Shown here: positions 16,549 through 25,468 of the stretch, piece after piece
How positions within the stretch are numbered: the first letter of the stretch is position 1
How the letters are laid out: each line of letters begins with the position of its first letter
Assembly: GCA_038106185.1 (NCBI GenBank)
Contig: JAYODE010000001.1
Location: 124,001 to 188,000, forward strand
Reading direction: 5' to 3'
Source: UBA4582 sp038106185
Lineage (GTDB): Bacteria; Pseudomonadota; Gammaproteobacteria; Pseudomonadales; Azotimanducaceae
DNA length: 64,000 bases
Made by a program: the position numbers and the translations under genes
Notes under the pieces: generated by a model
The model's input: only the letters and a program-made list of their open reading frames with translations
Databases searched by the model: none
What the model was told of the DNA's origin: nothing

Positions 16549-18000
16549 ATGGACCTCAAGCAGTATTCGACAAATTCCGGTTTCTATGACGAACTTCTCA
16601 CTAACCAGAATAGAGCTCGACCGGGATTTACCGAGCTCGCCAATTTTCTGAAAAAAAGCTCGCTTGCCGATCTTAAAGAACGACAGCGTGATGCTGAGTT
16701 GGCGATCCGAACTATGGGCATTACCTTCACTGTCTATAGTGAGGGGGAGAATATAGATCGCAACTGGCCATTTGATATCATTCCTCGAATAATTCGTCAA
16801 AAGGAATGGGAGCAAATTGAAAGTGGCCTGAAACAACGCCTGATGGCCCTCAACCTCTTTATCACCGATATCTATAACGACGAAAAAATACTGAAGGACA
16901 AGCGCGTTCCTCGAGACCTGCTGCGCAGCTCGAAAGATTATCGAAAGGAGTGTGAAGGTATAAAACCACTCTATAACACCTGGGCCCATGTTTGTGGCAG
17001 CGATCTGGTACGAGGCGGCGATGGGACCATGTATGTACTGGAAGATAATCTACGAGTGCCCTCCGGTGTGTCTTACATGCTGGAAAACCGCAAAATCAGC
17101 AAGCAGGTTTTGCCTGAGTTGTTTGAGATGTACGACATATTGCCGATGGATGACTATGCAACAAACCTGTTCGACACCTTAAGCTCTATTTCTCCCCGGC
17201 CACTGGATTATCCGGAAGTGGTTGTCTTGACACCAGGTACCTATAACTCAGCTTACTTTGAACATTCGTTTCTCGCCCAACGCATGGGTGCAGAACTCGT
17301 TGAAGGACCGGACCTGATCGTTGGCGATGATGATTGTGTCTACATGAAGACCGTCGAGGGACTGTCTCGCGTTGATGTCATTTACCGGCGTATTGACGAC
17401 TTGTTTCTCGATCCGGAAGTGTTCAACAAACAGTCGATGCTCGGCGTACCCGGGTTGATGCGCGCTTGGCGTCAAGGTAATGTCGCACTCGCCAACGCAC
17501 CTGGCGCCGGGGTTGCCGATGACAAGCTGGTATATACCTATGTCCCGGAAATGATTCGCTATTACCTGGGAGAGGAACCACTCCTGCCAAACGTGCCTAG
17601 CTTCATCTGCTCAGATGCAACCCATCGCCAACATGTCCTGACGAATATCGAAAATCTGGTAGTGAAACCCGCCAATGAATCGGGCGGTTACGGCATGTAT
17701 ATTGGGCCTCGAGAGACCAAAGCCAGAACGGCAGAAATGAAACGTCTGATCAAGGCCAACCCACGAAATTATATCGCGCAACCCATCATCGACCTGTCCA
17801 CCGTGCCTACGTTATGCGAATCTTCGATCGAACCTCGACACGTCGACTTACGGCCGTTTATATTGCAAGGCAATAAAACTCATATCAGCGCCGGCGGCCT
17901 CACTCGAGTCGCCCTCGTCAAGGGTTCCTTGATTGTTAACTCGTCCCAGGGTGGGGGTAGTAAAGACACCTGGATCATCGCCGACCGCCAAGACGCCTGA
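16549..18000 (+). CDS. Circularly permuted ATP-grasp protein
   Basis: 483 aa, the DUF404/DUF407 type 2 circularly permuted ATP-grasp family, predicted to ligate amine or amino acid groups to carboxylates with ATP. Recognisable stretches are VCGSDLVRGGDG, LEDNLRVPSGVSYMLENR, SVPTLCESS-like IDLSTVPTLCESSIEPRHVDLRPF and VVKPANESGGYGM (ATP lysine and glycine-rich loop). The C-terminus SSQGGGSKDTW is also characteristic. No clear Shine-Dalgarno at the ATG. First of the ATP-grasp/alpha-E pair; the transglutaminase and Anbu genes face it. This gene set was described by comparative genomics as a peptide/amide modification system. Confidence 0.93.
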   Translation: MDLKQYSTNSGFYDELLTNQNRARPGFTELANFLKKSSLADLKERQRDAELAIRTMGITFTVYSEGENIDRNWPFDIIPRIIRQKEWEQIESGLKQRLMALNLFITDIYNDEKILKDKRVPRDLLRSSKDYRKECEGIKPLYNTWAHVCGSDLVRGGDGTMYVLEDNLRVPSGVSYMLENRKISKQVLPELFEMYDILPMDDYATNLFDTLSSISPRPLDYPEVVVLTPGTYNSAYFEHSFLAQRMGAELVEGPDLIVGDDDCVYMKTVEGLSRVDVIYRRIDDLFLDPEVFNKQSMLGVPGLMRAWRQGNVALANAPGAGVADDKLVYTYVPEMIRYYLGEEPLLPNVPSFICSDATHRQHVLTNIENLVVKPANESGGYGMYIGPRETKARTAEMKRLIKANPRNYIAQPIIDLSTVPTLCESSIEPRHVDLRPFILQGNKTHISAGGLTRVALVKGSLIVNSSQGGGSKDTWIIADRQDA

Positions 18001-18012
18001 GGTAAGAGCAGA

Positions 18013-18966
18013 ATGCTATCGAGAGTTGCAGAAAGAATGTACTGGTTTGGTCGGTATGTTGAGCGAGTTGAGAATACCGCTCGACTGATCAGCGTCAATA
18101 CTAACCTCGTCATGGACCTACCCAGAGTCGACCATATCTGGGCAAGCACGCTGGATATCACTGGCAACAGTGCAGAATTTCAGCGCCGCTTCTCTCGAGT
18201 CGATGAGCGCAATGTCGTCAAATTTTTATTAGAAGACGACCGGGGATCGATCCGCAGCTCAGTCCGCAGTGCTCGCGAGAATGCCAGAACAACGAGAGAA
18301 ATCATGCCTTCTGAAGCGTGGGAGCGAATTAATGAGTTGCATCTTTTCTTGCAAAGAAGCGTCGGCGAGGGACTCAAGCGTGAGGGTCGCCACAACTTCT
18401 TGGGCGAGATTATCGGTCGATGCCATCAACTGACAGGTCTGTTGGCCGGCTCCATGAGTCTCGATATTGCCTATAACTTCATCAAAATTGGTCGCAATCT
18501 GGAACGCGCCGATATGTCGTCACGCATAGTTGACGTCGGCAGCCTGAATCTGATTACCCAGAAAAACAAGCCTATAGAATACGACAACATTCTTTGGATG
18601 AACGTATTGCGTTCACTCACTGCTTACCAGATGTATCGCCAGCATGTGAAGGACCGAGTCAATGCTGAAGACGTGGTGGACTTTCTGCTCAAAAATCGCA
18701 AGTTCCCGCGCGCCGTCGCCCACTGCTTAAGCGAGGTTCACGACTGCTGCACTGAGCTGCCAAAGAACGACTTACCGCTGCGCAGCATCTCTCAGGCTCT
18801 GCGCACCATAGAAAGTAATGATGTTATCAAGCTACTTAACGAGTCTGGCCTGCACGACTTTATAGATGTCGTGCAACTCGAGTTCGCCGATATTCACACA
18901 CAGGTTGCCAACGCCTGGTTCGGCTATGGCGTCGATAGTGCAGCGCTGGGAACTACAGCTGCCTAA
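18013..18966 (+). CDS. Alpha-E domain protein (DUF403)
   Basis: 317 aa, all-alpha protein with the N-terminal family signature MLSRVAERMYWFGRYVERVENTAR. The biochemical role is unknown; it almost always follows the permuted ATP-grasp gene (here a 12-bp gap) and is predicted to act with it. WxxxxLRSLTAYQMYR and the Cys-containing helix near 240 are usual. It converges on the transglutaminase gene with only 8 bp between stops and no visible terminator. Confidence 0.93.
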   Translation: MLSRVAERMYWFGRYVERVENTARLISVNTNLVMDLPRVDHIWASTLDITGNSAEFQRRFSRVDERNVVKFLLEDDRGSIRSSVRSARENARTTREIMPSEAWERINELHLFLQRSVGEGLKREGRHNFLGEIIGRCHQLTGLLAGSMSLDIAYNFIKIGRNLERADMSSRIVDVGSLNLITQKNKPIEYDNILWMNVLRSLTAYQMYRQHVKDRVNAEDVVDFLLKNRKFPRAVAHCLSEVHDCCTELPKNDLPLRSISQALRTIESNDVIKLLNESGLHDFIDVVQLEFADIHTQVANAWFGYGVDSAALGTTAA

Positions 18967-18974
18967 GCGGCATC

Positions 18975-21900
18975 CTATCGAGGATTCGGCCATCGCAGAT
19001 CAAGGGTCAGTGGCTGCTCAGGATGCTGTTCATCTGGCGGTAAGCTGATGCGCCCCTGGGTTTTGCCAATTTCCCAAAAGCGCGCGTGCCTTCGTGCCTC
19101 AGCCTCGGCAGCATTGACAGGAAAACTGTCATAGTTCCGTCCTCCCGGGTGCGAGACATAGTAGGTGCAGCCGCCCAGTGAACGATGGTTATCCACATCG
19201 ATCACATCAAAAACCAGAGGGTTATGGGGCGCAATACTCGGGTGCAGGCTAGAGGGTTGTTCCCACGCCTTATAGCGCACAGCTGCGACTTGGCGACCTC
19301 GAGTACTCGTGTTCCGTAAGGGTACCTTGCGACCATTACAGGTCACGATGTAGCGATTGCTGGTCGCATTGTCGAGGGTCACCTGAATTCTTTCCAAGGT
19401 TGAGTCGACATAACGAGAAGTTCCCTGCGTGGAGGACTCCTCGCCCAACACATGCCAGGGTTCTAGTGCGGCATAAAGCTGCAGATCCAGGCCTGCGACA
19501 TTGATTCCGCCGATACGGGGAAAACGAAACTCCATGAATGCATCAAACCAGGCTTGTTCAAAGTAATAACCGGCTTTACGCAAATCCTCGATGACCCGTT
19601 GGAAATCATCGTCTATAAAATGCCGAAGCATGAATTTGTCATGCAATTCCGTACCCCAACGAACGAGTGGTCGATCATACGGGCGACGCCAGAACATCGC
19701 GATTAGTCCCCTGATCAGTAGCATCTGAACCAACCCCATGCGCTCATGCGGCGGCATCTCAAAGGCTCTGAACTCGACCAGGCCTCGACGCCCGCCCACC
19801 GAGTCCGGCGAATACAGCTTGTCTATACAAAACTCGGCCCTGTGGGTGTTACCCGTTAAATCAACCAGAAAGTTCCGCAGTAACCTGTCAACCAGCCATG
19901 GCTGCTCGATCTCACCGACGGGAATACGAGCCAATGCCATCTCCAACTCGTAGAGATTATCGTCACGGGCTTCATCCACTCGAGGCGACTGACTGGTGGG
20001 ACCAATAAACAGACCAGAGAACAAGTAAGACAGACTCGGATGATTCTGCCAGTAGATGATCAGGCTTTTCAGTAAGTCCGGTCGACGCAGGAACGGGCTA
20101 TCCGCCGGGGTCGCGCCGCCGAGGGTAATATGATTGCCGCCGCCCGTGCCAGAATGACGTCCGTCCAACATGAATTTTTCCGTACCCAACCGGCACTGGC
20201 GCGCCATCGAGTAGATATTTTCGGCGATTTCACTGAGCTCGTCCCAGTTATTTGCCGGGTGGACATTCACCTCGATCACGCCGGGATCTGGCGTGACACG
20301 CAAAACCTGCACACGACTGTCTGATGGCGGCTCGTAACCTTCGATAATCACGGGAATATCTAACTGCCGCGCAGTCGCCTCTATTTTCGTCAGTAACAAG
20401 GTGTAAACCTCAAACTGGGTCTGAGGTGGCATGAAGACATACAGGTGACCGTCCCGAACCTGCACACAAAGCGCTGTATGCACTACTTCCTTGGTTTCTA
20501 TCGCCCCCAGATTCTCGACCTCACCGCCGACTGGCGCAAACGGATCCGCCTCCATGTCGAACTCAACTGGATTGGGCTGCTCCCATGGTAGTGTGTTTAA
20601 CGGCAGTCTCAACCCCATGGGCGAATCGCCGGGCACCAACAACATATGTTGGCCGCGAAAGGGCCAACGACTTGAGCGCCAGCGTCCGTGCTCCTCATCA
20701 ACTGCCTGCCATTTCAGTGGCAAGGCATAACCGACCGCTGCCGTCAGACCAGTGGAAAACAGACGCCTAAACCGTTCTCGCTCCAGCGGATCCTCAAGCT
20801 TATTGTTTTGCGGATCCAGGTTCTTCGGCAAACGCCCTTCCCTCCAGAGATAATAACCAACATCTTCATAGCCCGGGACGACCAGATGTGTGGGTATATC
20901 CAGTTGGGTAGCCAGGGCATCGATGAAACTCTTACTGGTTTCAGCAGTTTGCAGGCCCGTCGAACTCTCGTTGGCTAGAAGACGATCGTCATGCCACAGG
21001 GGCTTGCGGTCCTTGCGCCAATACAGAGACAAGGCCCATCGGGGAAGTTGCTCGCCTGGATACCATTTTCCCTGACCGATATGCATCAAGCCTTGAGGCG
21101 CATAATGCTGCTTCAAGCGCCAAAACAGATTGTCGGCAAGCTGCCGTTTCTCGACCCCCAAAGCCTCGGTGTTCCATTGGGCACCGTCCATATTATCAAT
21201 TGAGACGAAGGTTGGCTCTCCGCCCATCGTCAAACGCACATCGTCCACCGCCAACTGCTGATCAATCTTCGCCGCCAAGCTTTCAACCTGGGTCCATTGC
21301 GCATCCGTGTAGGGCTTGGTGACTCGCGCATCTTCAAAAATACGGGTCACGCTGTTCTCAAAATGAAAGGTGACTTCTGCGCGTTCCGTCGCACCGGTAA
21401 CAGGTGCTGCGGATATTGGATCAGGGGTGCAGGCCAATGGAATATGTCCTTCACCGGCAAACAAACCAGAGGTGGCATCCAGACCTATCCAACCCGCACC
21501 CGGCAGATAAACCTCGGCCCAGGCATGCAAATCTGTAAAGTCTGCCGCCGGACCAGAGGGCCCATCCAATGACGGTTGATCCGCTTGAAGTTGGACCAGA
21601 TAGCCGGAAACGAAACGTGCGGCCAGCCCCAAATGCCGCAGCACCTGCACCATCAGCCAGGCGCTGTCTCGGCAAGAACCTGAACCTGCGAGCAATGTTT
21701 GCTCGCAACTCTGCACCCCAGGCTCCATTCGAATCAAATAACTGACATCGGCCATAAGTCGCTGATTCAATGCAACCAAAAAGTTCACAGTCGGTGTCTT
21801 TGCCCGATCGATTTTGGCTAACCACTGCATTAACAAGGGTCCGTTTTCCTTTTTCTCAAGATAAGGATCAAGGTCACGGCGTAATTGGTTTTCATACTGG

Positions 21901-22211
21901 AACGGAATGGTTTCCGCCTCTTCCTCAAGGAAAAAGTCAAACGGGTTGATGACCGTGAGATCCGCAATCAATTCCACATGGATCAGCAGCTCACGGGTTT
22001 TCTCGGGAAACACAAAACGGGCCAGATAGTTGCCGAAGGGATCCTGTTGCCAGTTAAGGAAGTGGCTGGCAGGCGAGACTTTCAGGGAATAGGATTCTAT
22101 TGCTGTACGGCAATGCGGCGACGGACGCAGGCGCACGACATGTGGATGCAGGGTGATCGGCCGGTCGAACCGGTATTCAGTAATATGATTGATAGCAACG
22201 CGAATCGTCAT
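18975..22211 (-). CDS. Transglutaminase-like protease fused to DUF2126
   Basis: 1078 aa. N-terminal beta domain (1-110) and transglutaminase core with Cys180 in GSGSCRDSAW, His229 in TDLHAWAEVY and Asp245 in WIGLDATSG, an intact papain-like triad. From about 310 to the end is DUF2126 (LTMGGEPTFVS, KWYPGEQLPRW, HSGTGGGNHITLGG, FRAFEMPPHERM). The family is predicted to cleave or transfer peptide/isopeptide bonds made by the ATP-grasp ligase. A good AGGAG precedes the ATG. Downstream of Anbu on the same strand (131-bp gap). The second, shorter transglutaminase found in many such clusters is absent. Confidence 0.93.
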   Translation of the reverse strand: MTIRVAINHITEYRFDRPITLHPHVVRLRPSPHCRTAIESYSLKVSPASHFLNWQQDPFGNYLARFVFPEKTRELLIHVELIADLTVINPFDFFLEEEAETIPFQYENQLRRDLDPYLEKKENGPLLMQWLAKIDRAKTPTVNFLVALNQRLMADVSYLIRMEPGVQSCEQTLLAGSGSCRDSAWLMVQVLRHLGLAARFVSGYLVQLQADQPSLDGPSGPAADFTDLHAWAEVYLPGAGWIGLDATSGLFAGEGHIPLACTPDPISAAPVTGATERAEVTFHFENSVTRIFEDARVTKPYTDAQWTQVESLAAKIDQQLAVDDVRLTMGGEPTFVSIDNMDGAQWNTEALGVEKRQLADNLFWRLKQHYAPQGLMHIGQGKWYPGEQLPRWALSLYWRKDRKPLWHDDRLLANESSTGLQTAETSKSFIDALATQLDIPTHLVVPGYEDVGYYLWREGRLPKNLDPQNNKLEDPLERERFRRLFSTGLTAAVGYALPLKWQAVDEEHGRWRSSRWPFRGQHMLLVPGDSPMGLRLPLNTLPWEQPNPVEFDMEADPFAPVGGEVENLGAIETKEVVHTALCVQVRDGHLYVFMPPQTQFEVYTLLLTKIEATARQLDIPVIIEGYEPPSDSRVQVLRVTPDPGVIEVNVHPANNWDELSEIAENIYSMARQCRLGTEKFMLDGRHSGTGGGNHITLGGATPADSPFLRRPDLLKSLIIYWQNHPSLSYLFSGLFIGPTSQSPRVDEARDDNLYELEMALARIPVGEIEQPWLVDRLLRNFLVDLTGNTHRAEFCIDKLYSPDSVGGRRGLVEFRAFEMPPHERMGLVQMLLIRGLIAMFWRRPYDRPLVRWGTELHDKFMLRHFIDDDFQRVIEDLRKAGYYFEQAWFDAFMEFRFPRIGGINVAGLDLQLYAALEPWHVLGEESSTQGTSRYVDSTLERIQVTLDNATSNRYIVTCNGRKVPLRNTSTRGRQVAAVRYKAWEQPSSLHPSIAPHNPLVFDVIDVDNHRSLGGCTYYVSHPGGRNYDSFPVNAAEAEARRHARFWEIGKTQGRISLPPDEQHPEQPLTLDLRWPNPR

Positions 22212-22342
22212 GATGACAGACTCCTCATAACGAACAGGTGTTTATCGGGAGGCGCATTCCACTGCTCATGGCGTGAGTCAGCGTGAAGGAGAATGCATGT
22301 AGTTTTGGTACTCTTACGATCAATTTCAATTGAGCGTCTAAT

Positions 22343-23092
22343 TCACCGCTGGCGACTTCCAACCTCATCCCAGTTAGCGCTCCAAGCTATCGGCGGCAGA
22401 CCCGAAAAAGCTTCTTTCAGCTTAACGTCCCAACTGCGACTCAGGGCACGCAAATATTCACTGCTTTCTTCAAAGCGGTAATAACGGTCAGCAGTAAAAC
22501 TGTCGCGTTCATAGATCAGTACTTCAATCGGAGGGCCAACGGTCAGGTTACTGCGAATGGTCGAGTCCATGGAAACCAGACCACAAAGCGCCGCTGTTTC
22601 CAGTGTCGAGTCAAGACTGAGAATACGATCCAAGATAGGTTTACCATACTTGCTTTCGCCAATCTGTAAAAACGGCGTATCTGCTGAGGTTGTAATATGG
22701 TTGCCCTGTGGGTAAATCAGATAGGCATTCGGGTTTTGTCCCACTATCTGGCCACCGAGAATGAAGGATGCCTCGTAGTTAGCGCCACCACCGGTATGCT
22801 TGCTCTGCTGAGCAACACTGACATCACCCAGATAATCTGCCGCGTCAGTCAGGTGCGGCATATTCAACAAATGCCGTCCTGCGCCCATCTTGATGTCCTT
22901 CTTCAATTGGCTGATGACGCCCTGGGTTGTCGCCAAATTACCCGCTGACAACACCACCATCTGGCGCTCACCATCCACGCCAAAAATGTGCATCTTCGAA
23001 TAGGTGCTGACATTGTCCACACCCGCATTGGTACGCGAGTCAGCGATAAAACAGATCCCGGCGTCCACCGAGATGGCAACACAATACGTCAT
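22343..23092 (-). CDS. Anbu proteasome-like peptidase
   Basis: 249 aa, Ntn-hydrolase related to the proteasome beta subunit (Anbu, ancestral beta subunit). The protein starts MTYCVAISVDAG, so removal of Met exposes Thr2 as the nucleophile without a propeptide, as in the family; DSRTNAGVDN and SAGNLATTQ are signature blocks, as is GLVSMDSTIRSNLTVG. It is known to form open helical rings. Its place beside the ATP-grasp, alpha-E and transglutaminase genes is the standard Anbu neighbourhood. Confidence 0.93.
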   Translation of the reverse strand: MTYCVAISVDAGICFIADSRTNAGVDNVSTYSKMHIFGVDGERQMVVLSAGNLATTQGVISQLKKDIKMGAGRHLLNMPHLTDAADYLGDVSVAQQSKHTGGGANYEASFILGGQIVGQNPNAYLIYPQGNHITTSADTPFLQIGESKYGKPILDRILSLDSTLETAALCGLVSMDSTIRSNLTVGPPIEVLIYERDSFTADRYYRFEESSEYLRALSRSWDVKLKEAFSGLPPIAWSANWDEVGSRQR

Positions 23093-23386
23093 TTAGATTC
23101 CCAAGGTCCAAGCGACCCAATCACTGCGCGATTCTCAACCTTCAGCAGTTGCGAGGACGCGTCATTACATTTTCTTCTCTACCTTCGCGGCTAAGCCTTT
23201 TTGGCACTTCGATCCATGATGAACAGCCACCAGGGGCTACCGCTTGAGATTGGCGGCTCGCACCGCCAAATTCCGACCCCGCAAATCCTGATAATGTTCT
23301 CTGCCAGTTATTGCTTAACAACCTACCCAGCTACAGTTTGCTACTTTGCCGCACAGTTTTACTACATAGTTTTGCTACATAGTTTG
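23093..23386. other. Intergenic region upstream of Anbu
   Basis: About 294 bp between divergent-side Anbu start and the pilZ stop. It carries no convincing gene; its end holds a short tandem repeat that continues into pilZ. The Anbu promoter should be here but I cannot assign it. Confidence 0.5.
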
Positions 23387-23410
23387 CTACATAGTCGCAG
23401 TCGCAGTCGC
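23355..23410. repeat. Short tandem repeats reaching into pilZ
   Basis: Three copies of AGTTTT(A/G)CTACAT (23355-23367, 23368-23380, and a 12-bp copy 23381-23392) followed directly by three exact copies of AGTCGC (23393-23410). The pilZ stop (TAG, 23389-23387) lies in the first array and the hexamer array encodes its last Ala-Thr residues. Confidence 0.9.
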
Positions 23411-23743
23411 TGAGCCTATAGACCCCATCAGATAAGTTTCTATCTTGTCTTTCGCCAGATTGTCAGGTTCCGTAAATTGAATTCCGACCCCAGGCGTATG
23501 CGGACTCTTGACGCCCTTTCTGGCAATCCAGACCACCTTGCCTGCAACGGGGATTTTTTCAGATTCCTCCATCAGGTTGAGAAGAATAAATACATCATCA
23601 CCCAGTTCATATTCTGTTCGATTAGCTATAAATAGACCGCCATTTTTGATGAAAGGCATATAGTAATTATGCAGCACTGCCTTGTCTTTGATCGTCAACG
23701 CGATCATGGTCTTTTTGGCACCACCTCTCGCTAACCTGCCCAT
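23387..23743 (-). CDS. pilZ: PilZ domain protein (type IV pilus PilZ)
   Basis: 118 aa. The core LTIKDKAVLHNYYMPFIKNGGLFI, KIPVAGKVVWIARKG and GVGIQF match Pseudomonas PilZ, which is needed for type IV pilus assembly; that PilZ class lacks the RxxxR/DxSxxG residues and does not bind c-di-GMP itself, and neither motif is obvious here. Its place next to holB and tmk is the conserved pseudomonad arrangement. The C-terminus SATATATM is encoded by a hexamer repeat and is probably variable between strains. Confidence 0.92.
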   Translation of the reverse strand: MGRLARGGAKKTMIALTIKDKAVLHNYYMPFIKNGGLFIANRTEYELGDDVFILLNLMEESEKIPVAGKVVWIARKGVKSPHTPGVGIQFTEPDNLAKDKIETYLMGSIGSATATATM

Positions 23744-23820
23744 GTAATGTATCCGTCAAGTACGAACAAGAAATATTGCATGATGCCCAGCCAATCTACA
23801 AGGCAGAAATCCACCATCGC

Positions 23821-24837
23821 CTAAAAAACCTTCAACTGTCGATGGCTGATCGCGTCGAATAACCCTTCTAGAAGCAGTTGCGGACTCACATTAGACGTGC
23901 TCGCCAGGTGACGGGCTTCCTGGAGAACGCGCTCATACAACCGAAACAAAAAATCACTGTCAATAGATTCACCTACCACATGAATTTCATTCTCTATATC
24001 AATGTTTTTTATGCCTTTATTGTTTTTTGAAAATTGCCATTTCAGACAATCTGCAATCAATTCAAGCAGCAAATTGACGACCATCACAGGGTCATCAGCG
24101 GCTAATTTCGCGAGGGTCTCTGCGGCCGAGGCTTGCATGACGAGCAAGGCAGCCAGACGCTGGGCGACCACTTGGCGCCGCTGCAGATACTGTTCGTCGC
24201 TTTGCCTCAGTACCGCCAGTGGCGCCCCACCCGCGATATTCAACAACATTGCCAGGTGCTGATTCCCTGGCAGCTGTTGGGCGAGCCATGGCAGCACAGC
24301 CTCAGGCATTGGTCGCGCAAACTCGACTCGCTGGCAACGACTTCGAATGGTCGCGAGCAACTTCGCCGGCTGGTGGGTCACCAGCATCATCAGCGTATTG
24401 CCAGAAGGCTCCTCGAGGCTTTTCAGCAAGGCGTTAGCCGTCGCAACATTCATCGCATCTGCCGGATCTATGATCGCTATCTTTAGGCCGTTGCGTTGTG
24501 CCGTATGGAACGACCAATCTATGAGCGCACGAACCTGATCTATCTTAATTTGTTTAGATGCCTCCTCAGGCTGTACGATTTTTAAATCCGGATGCGTACC
24601 TGCCGCGATTAAGGCGCATCCAGAGCATTGACCACAGGCTTGCTCCAATTCAGGCGCACCGCACAACAAAAATCGCGCTATTTCATTGGCAAAATTCCGT
24701 TTGCCCAGGTCTGCCTGACCAGATAATAACAACGCGTGAGGCAACTTGTTCTGACGGTACTGACGGGCAAGCTGTTCCCTGGGCTGGATCTGCCAGGGAT
24801 AGAATTGCGACTCGAGTGGGAGATCAGGCAACGCCAT
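23821..24837 (-). CDS. holB: DNA polymerase III delta' subunit (HolB)
   Basis: Clamp-loader subunit. I use the ATG at 24837 (338 aa, MALPDLPLES), which has GAAGGTGG upstream; longer readings back to 24918 mainly overlap tmk. The N-terminal AAA+ fold has HALLLSGQADLGKRN (a degenerate Walker A, as expected for delta'), four zinc cysteines in CGAPELEQACGQCSGC, ATANALLKSLEEP and the SRC motif (TIRSRCQRVEF). It overlaps the end of tmk by 14 bp and precedes pilZ, as in Pseudomonas. Confidence 0.93.
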   Translation of the reverse strand: MALPDLPLESQFYPWQIQPREQLARQYRQNKLPHALLLSGQADLGKRNFANEIARFLLCGAPELEQACGQCSGCALIAAGTHPDLKIVQPEEASKQIKIDQVRALIDWSFHTAQRNGLKIAIIDPADAMNVATANALLKSLEEPSGNTLMMLVTHQPAKLLATIRSRCQRVEFARPMPEAVLPWLAQQLPGNQHLAMLLNIAGGAPLAVLRQSDEQYLQRRQVVAQRLAALLVMQASAAETLAKLAADDPVMVVNLLLELIADCLKWQFSKNNKGIKNIDIENEIHVVGESIDSDFLFRLYERVLQEARHLASTSNVSPQLLLEGLFDAISHRQLKVF

Positions 24838-25468
24838 CAGGTCCACCTTCATAGCCAGGCAGACGGGTAAGGATCTGCCTGATCTGGGCTTGAACTTGCA
24901 CCAACGGCTGACTCGCATCGATGACTCGATACCGGTCGGCTGTCACCGCACGATCGAGAAAGCCCTGACGAACTCGCCGAAAAAAAGCAATATCCTCTGA
25001 CTCAAATCTATCTAAGTCTCCGCGCTCGGCTGCCCTGTTCATGCCTGCCTCGATATTAAGATCAAGTATCAGGGTTAAATCTGGCTGAAAATCGCCGAGG
25101 CATAAGACCTCAAGACGACTAATGATGGTTGGATCCAAACCTCGACCGGCACCTTGATAGGCATAGGTTGAGTCCGTAAACCGATCGCAGATTACCCAAT
25201 GCCCACTGGCCAGCGCTGGCCATATCAGCTCCTGCAGATGCTGTCGCCGAGCGGCGAACATCAGTAGCAGTTCTGCCAGCGGGTCCATATTCTGTTCTGA
25301 CTTATCCAACAATAAGTCTCTGATACGCTCGGCGAGGGGTGTACCTCCAGGCTCGCGGGTTGCGATATGCTTGATTCCAACCTCGTCGAGGAGTTTTTCG
25401 ATATAGGCGATATTGGTCGACTTGCCAACGCCTTCAGCCCCCTCGATGGTAATGAATTTTCCGGTCAT
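24824..25468 (-). CDS. tmk: Thymidylate kinase
   Basis: 214 aa, phosphorylates dTMP to dTDP. P-loop EGAEGVGKST (residues 9-18), TREPGGTPLAE (dTMP contact), CDRFTDSTYAYQGAGRGLD (DR motif and lid) and LDLNIEAGMNRAAERGDLDRFE are standard. The start overlaps the mltG stop by ATGA and its end overlaps holB. Confidence 0.97.
   Translation of the reverse strand: MTGKFITIEGAEGVGKSTNIAYIEKLLDEVGIKHIATREPGGTPLAERIRDLLLDKSEQNMDPLAELLLMFAARRQHLQELIWPALASGHWVICDRFTDSTYAYQGAGRGLDPTIISRLEVLCLGDFQPDLTLILDLNIEAGMNRAAERGDLDRFESEDIAFFRRVRQGFLDRAVTADRYRVIDASQPLVQVQAQIRQILTRLPGYEGGPDGVA

Noticed and set aside
16504..16989. 161-codon minus-strand frame
   Set aside because: Antisense to the start of the ATP-grasp gene and without family features.
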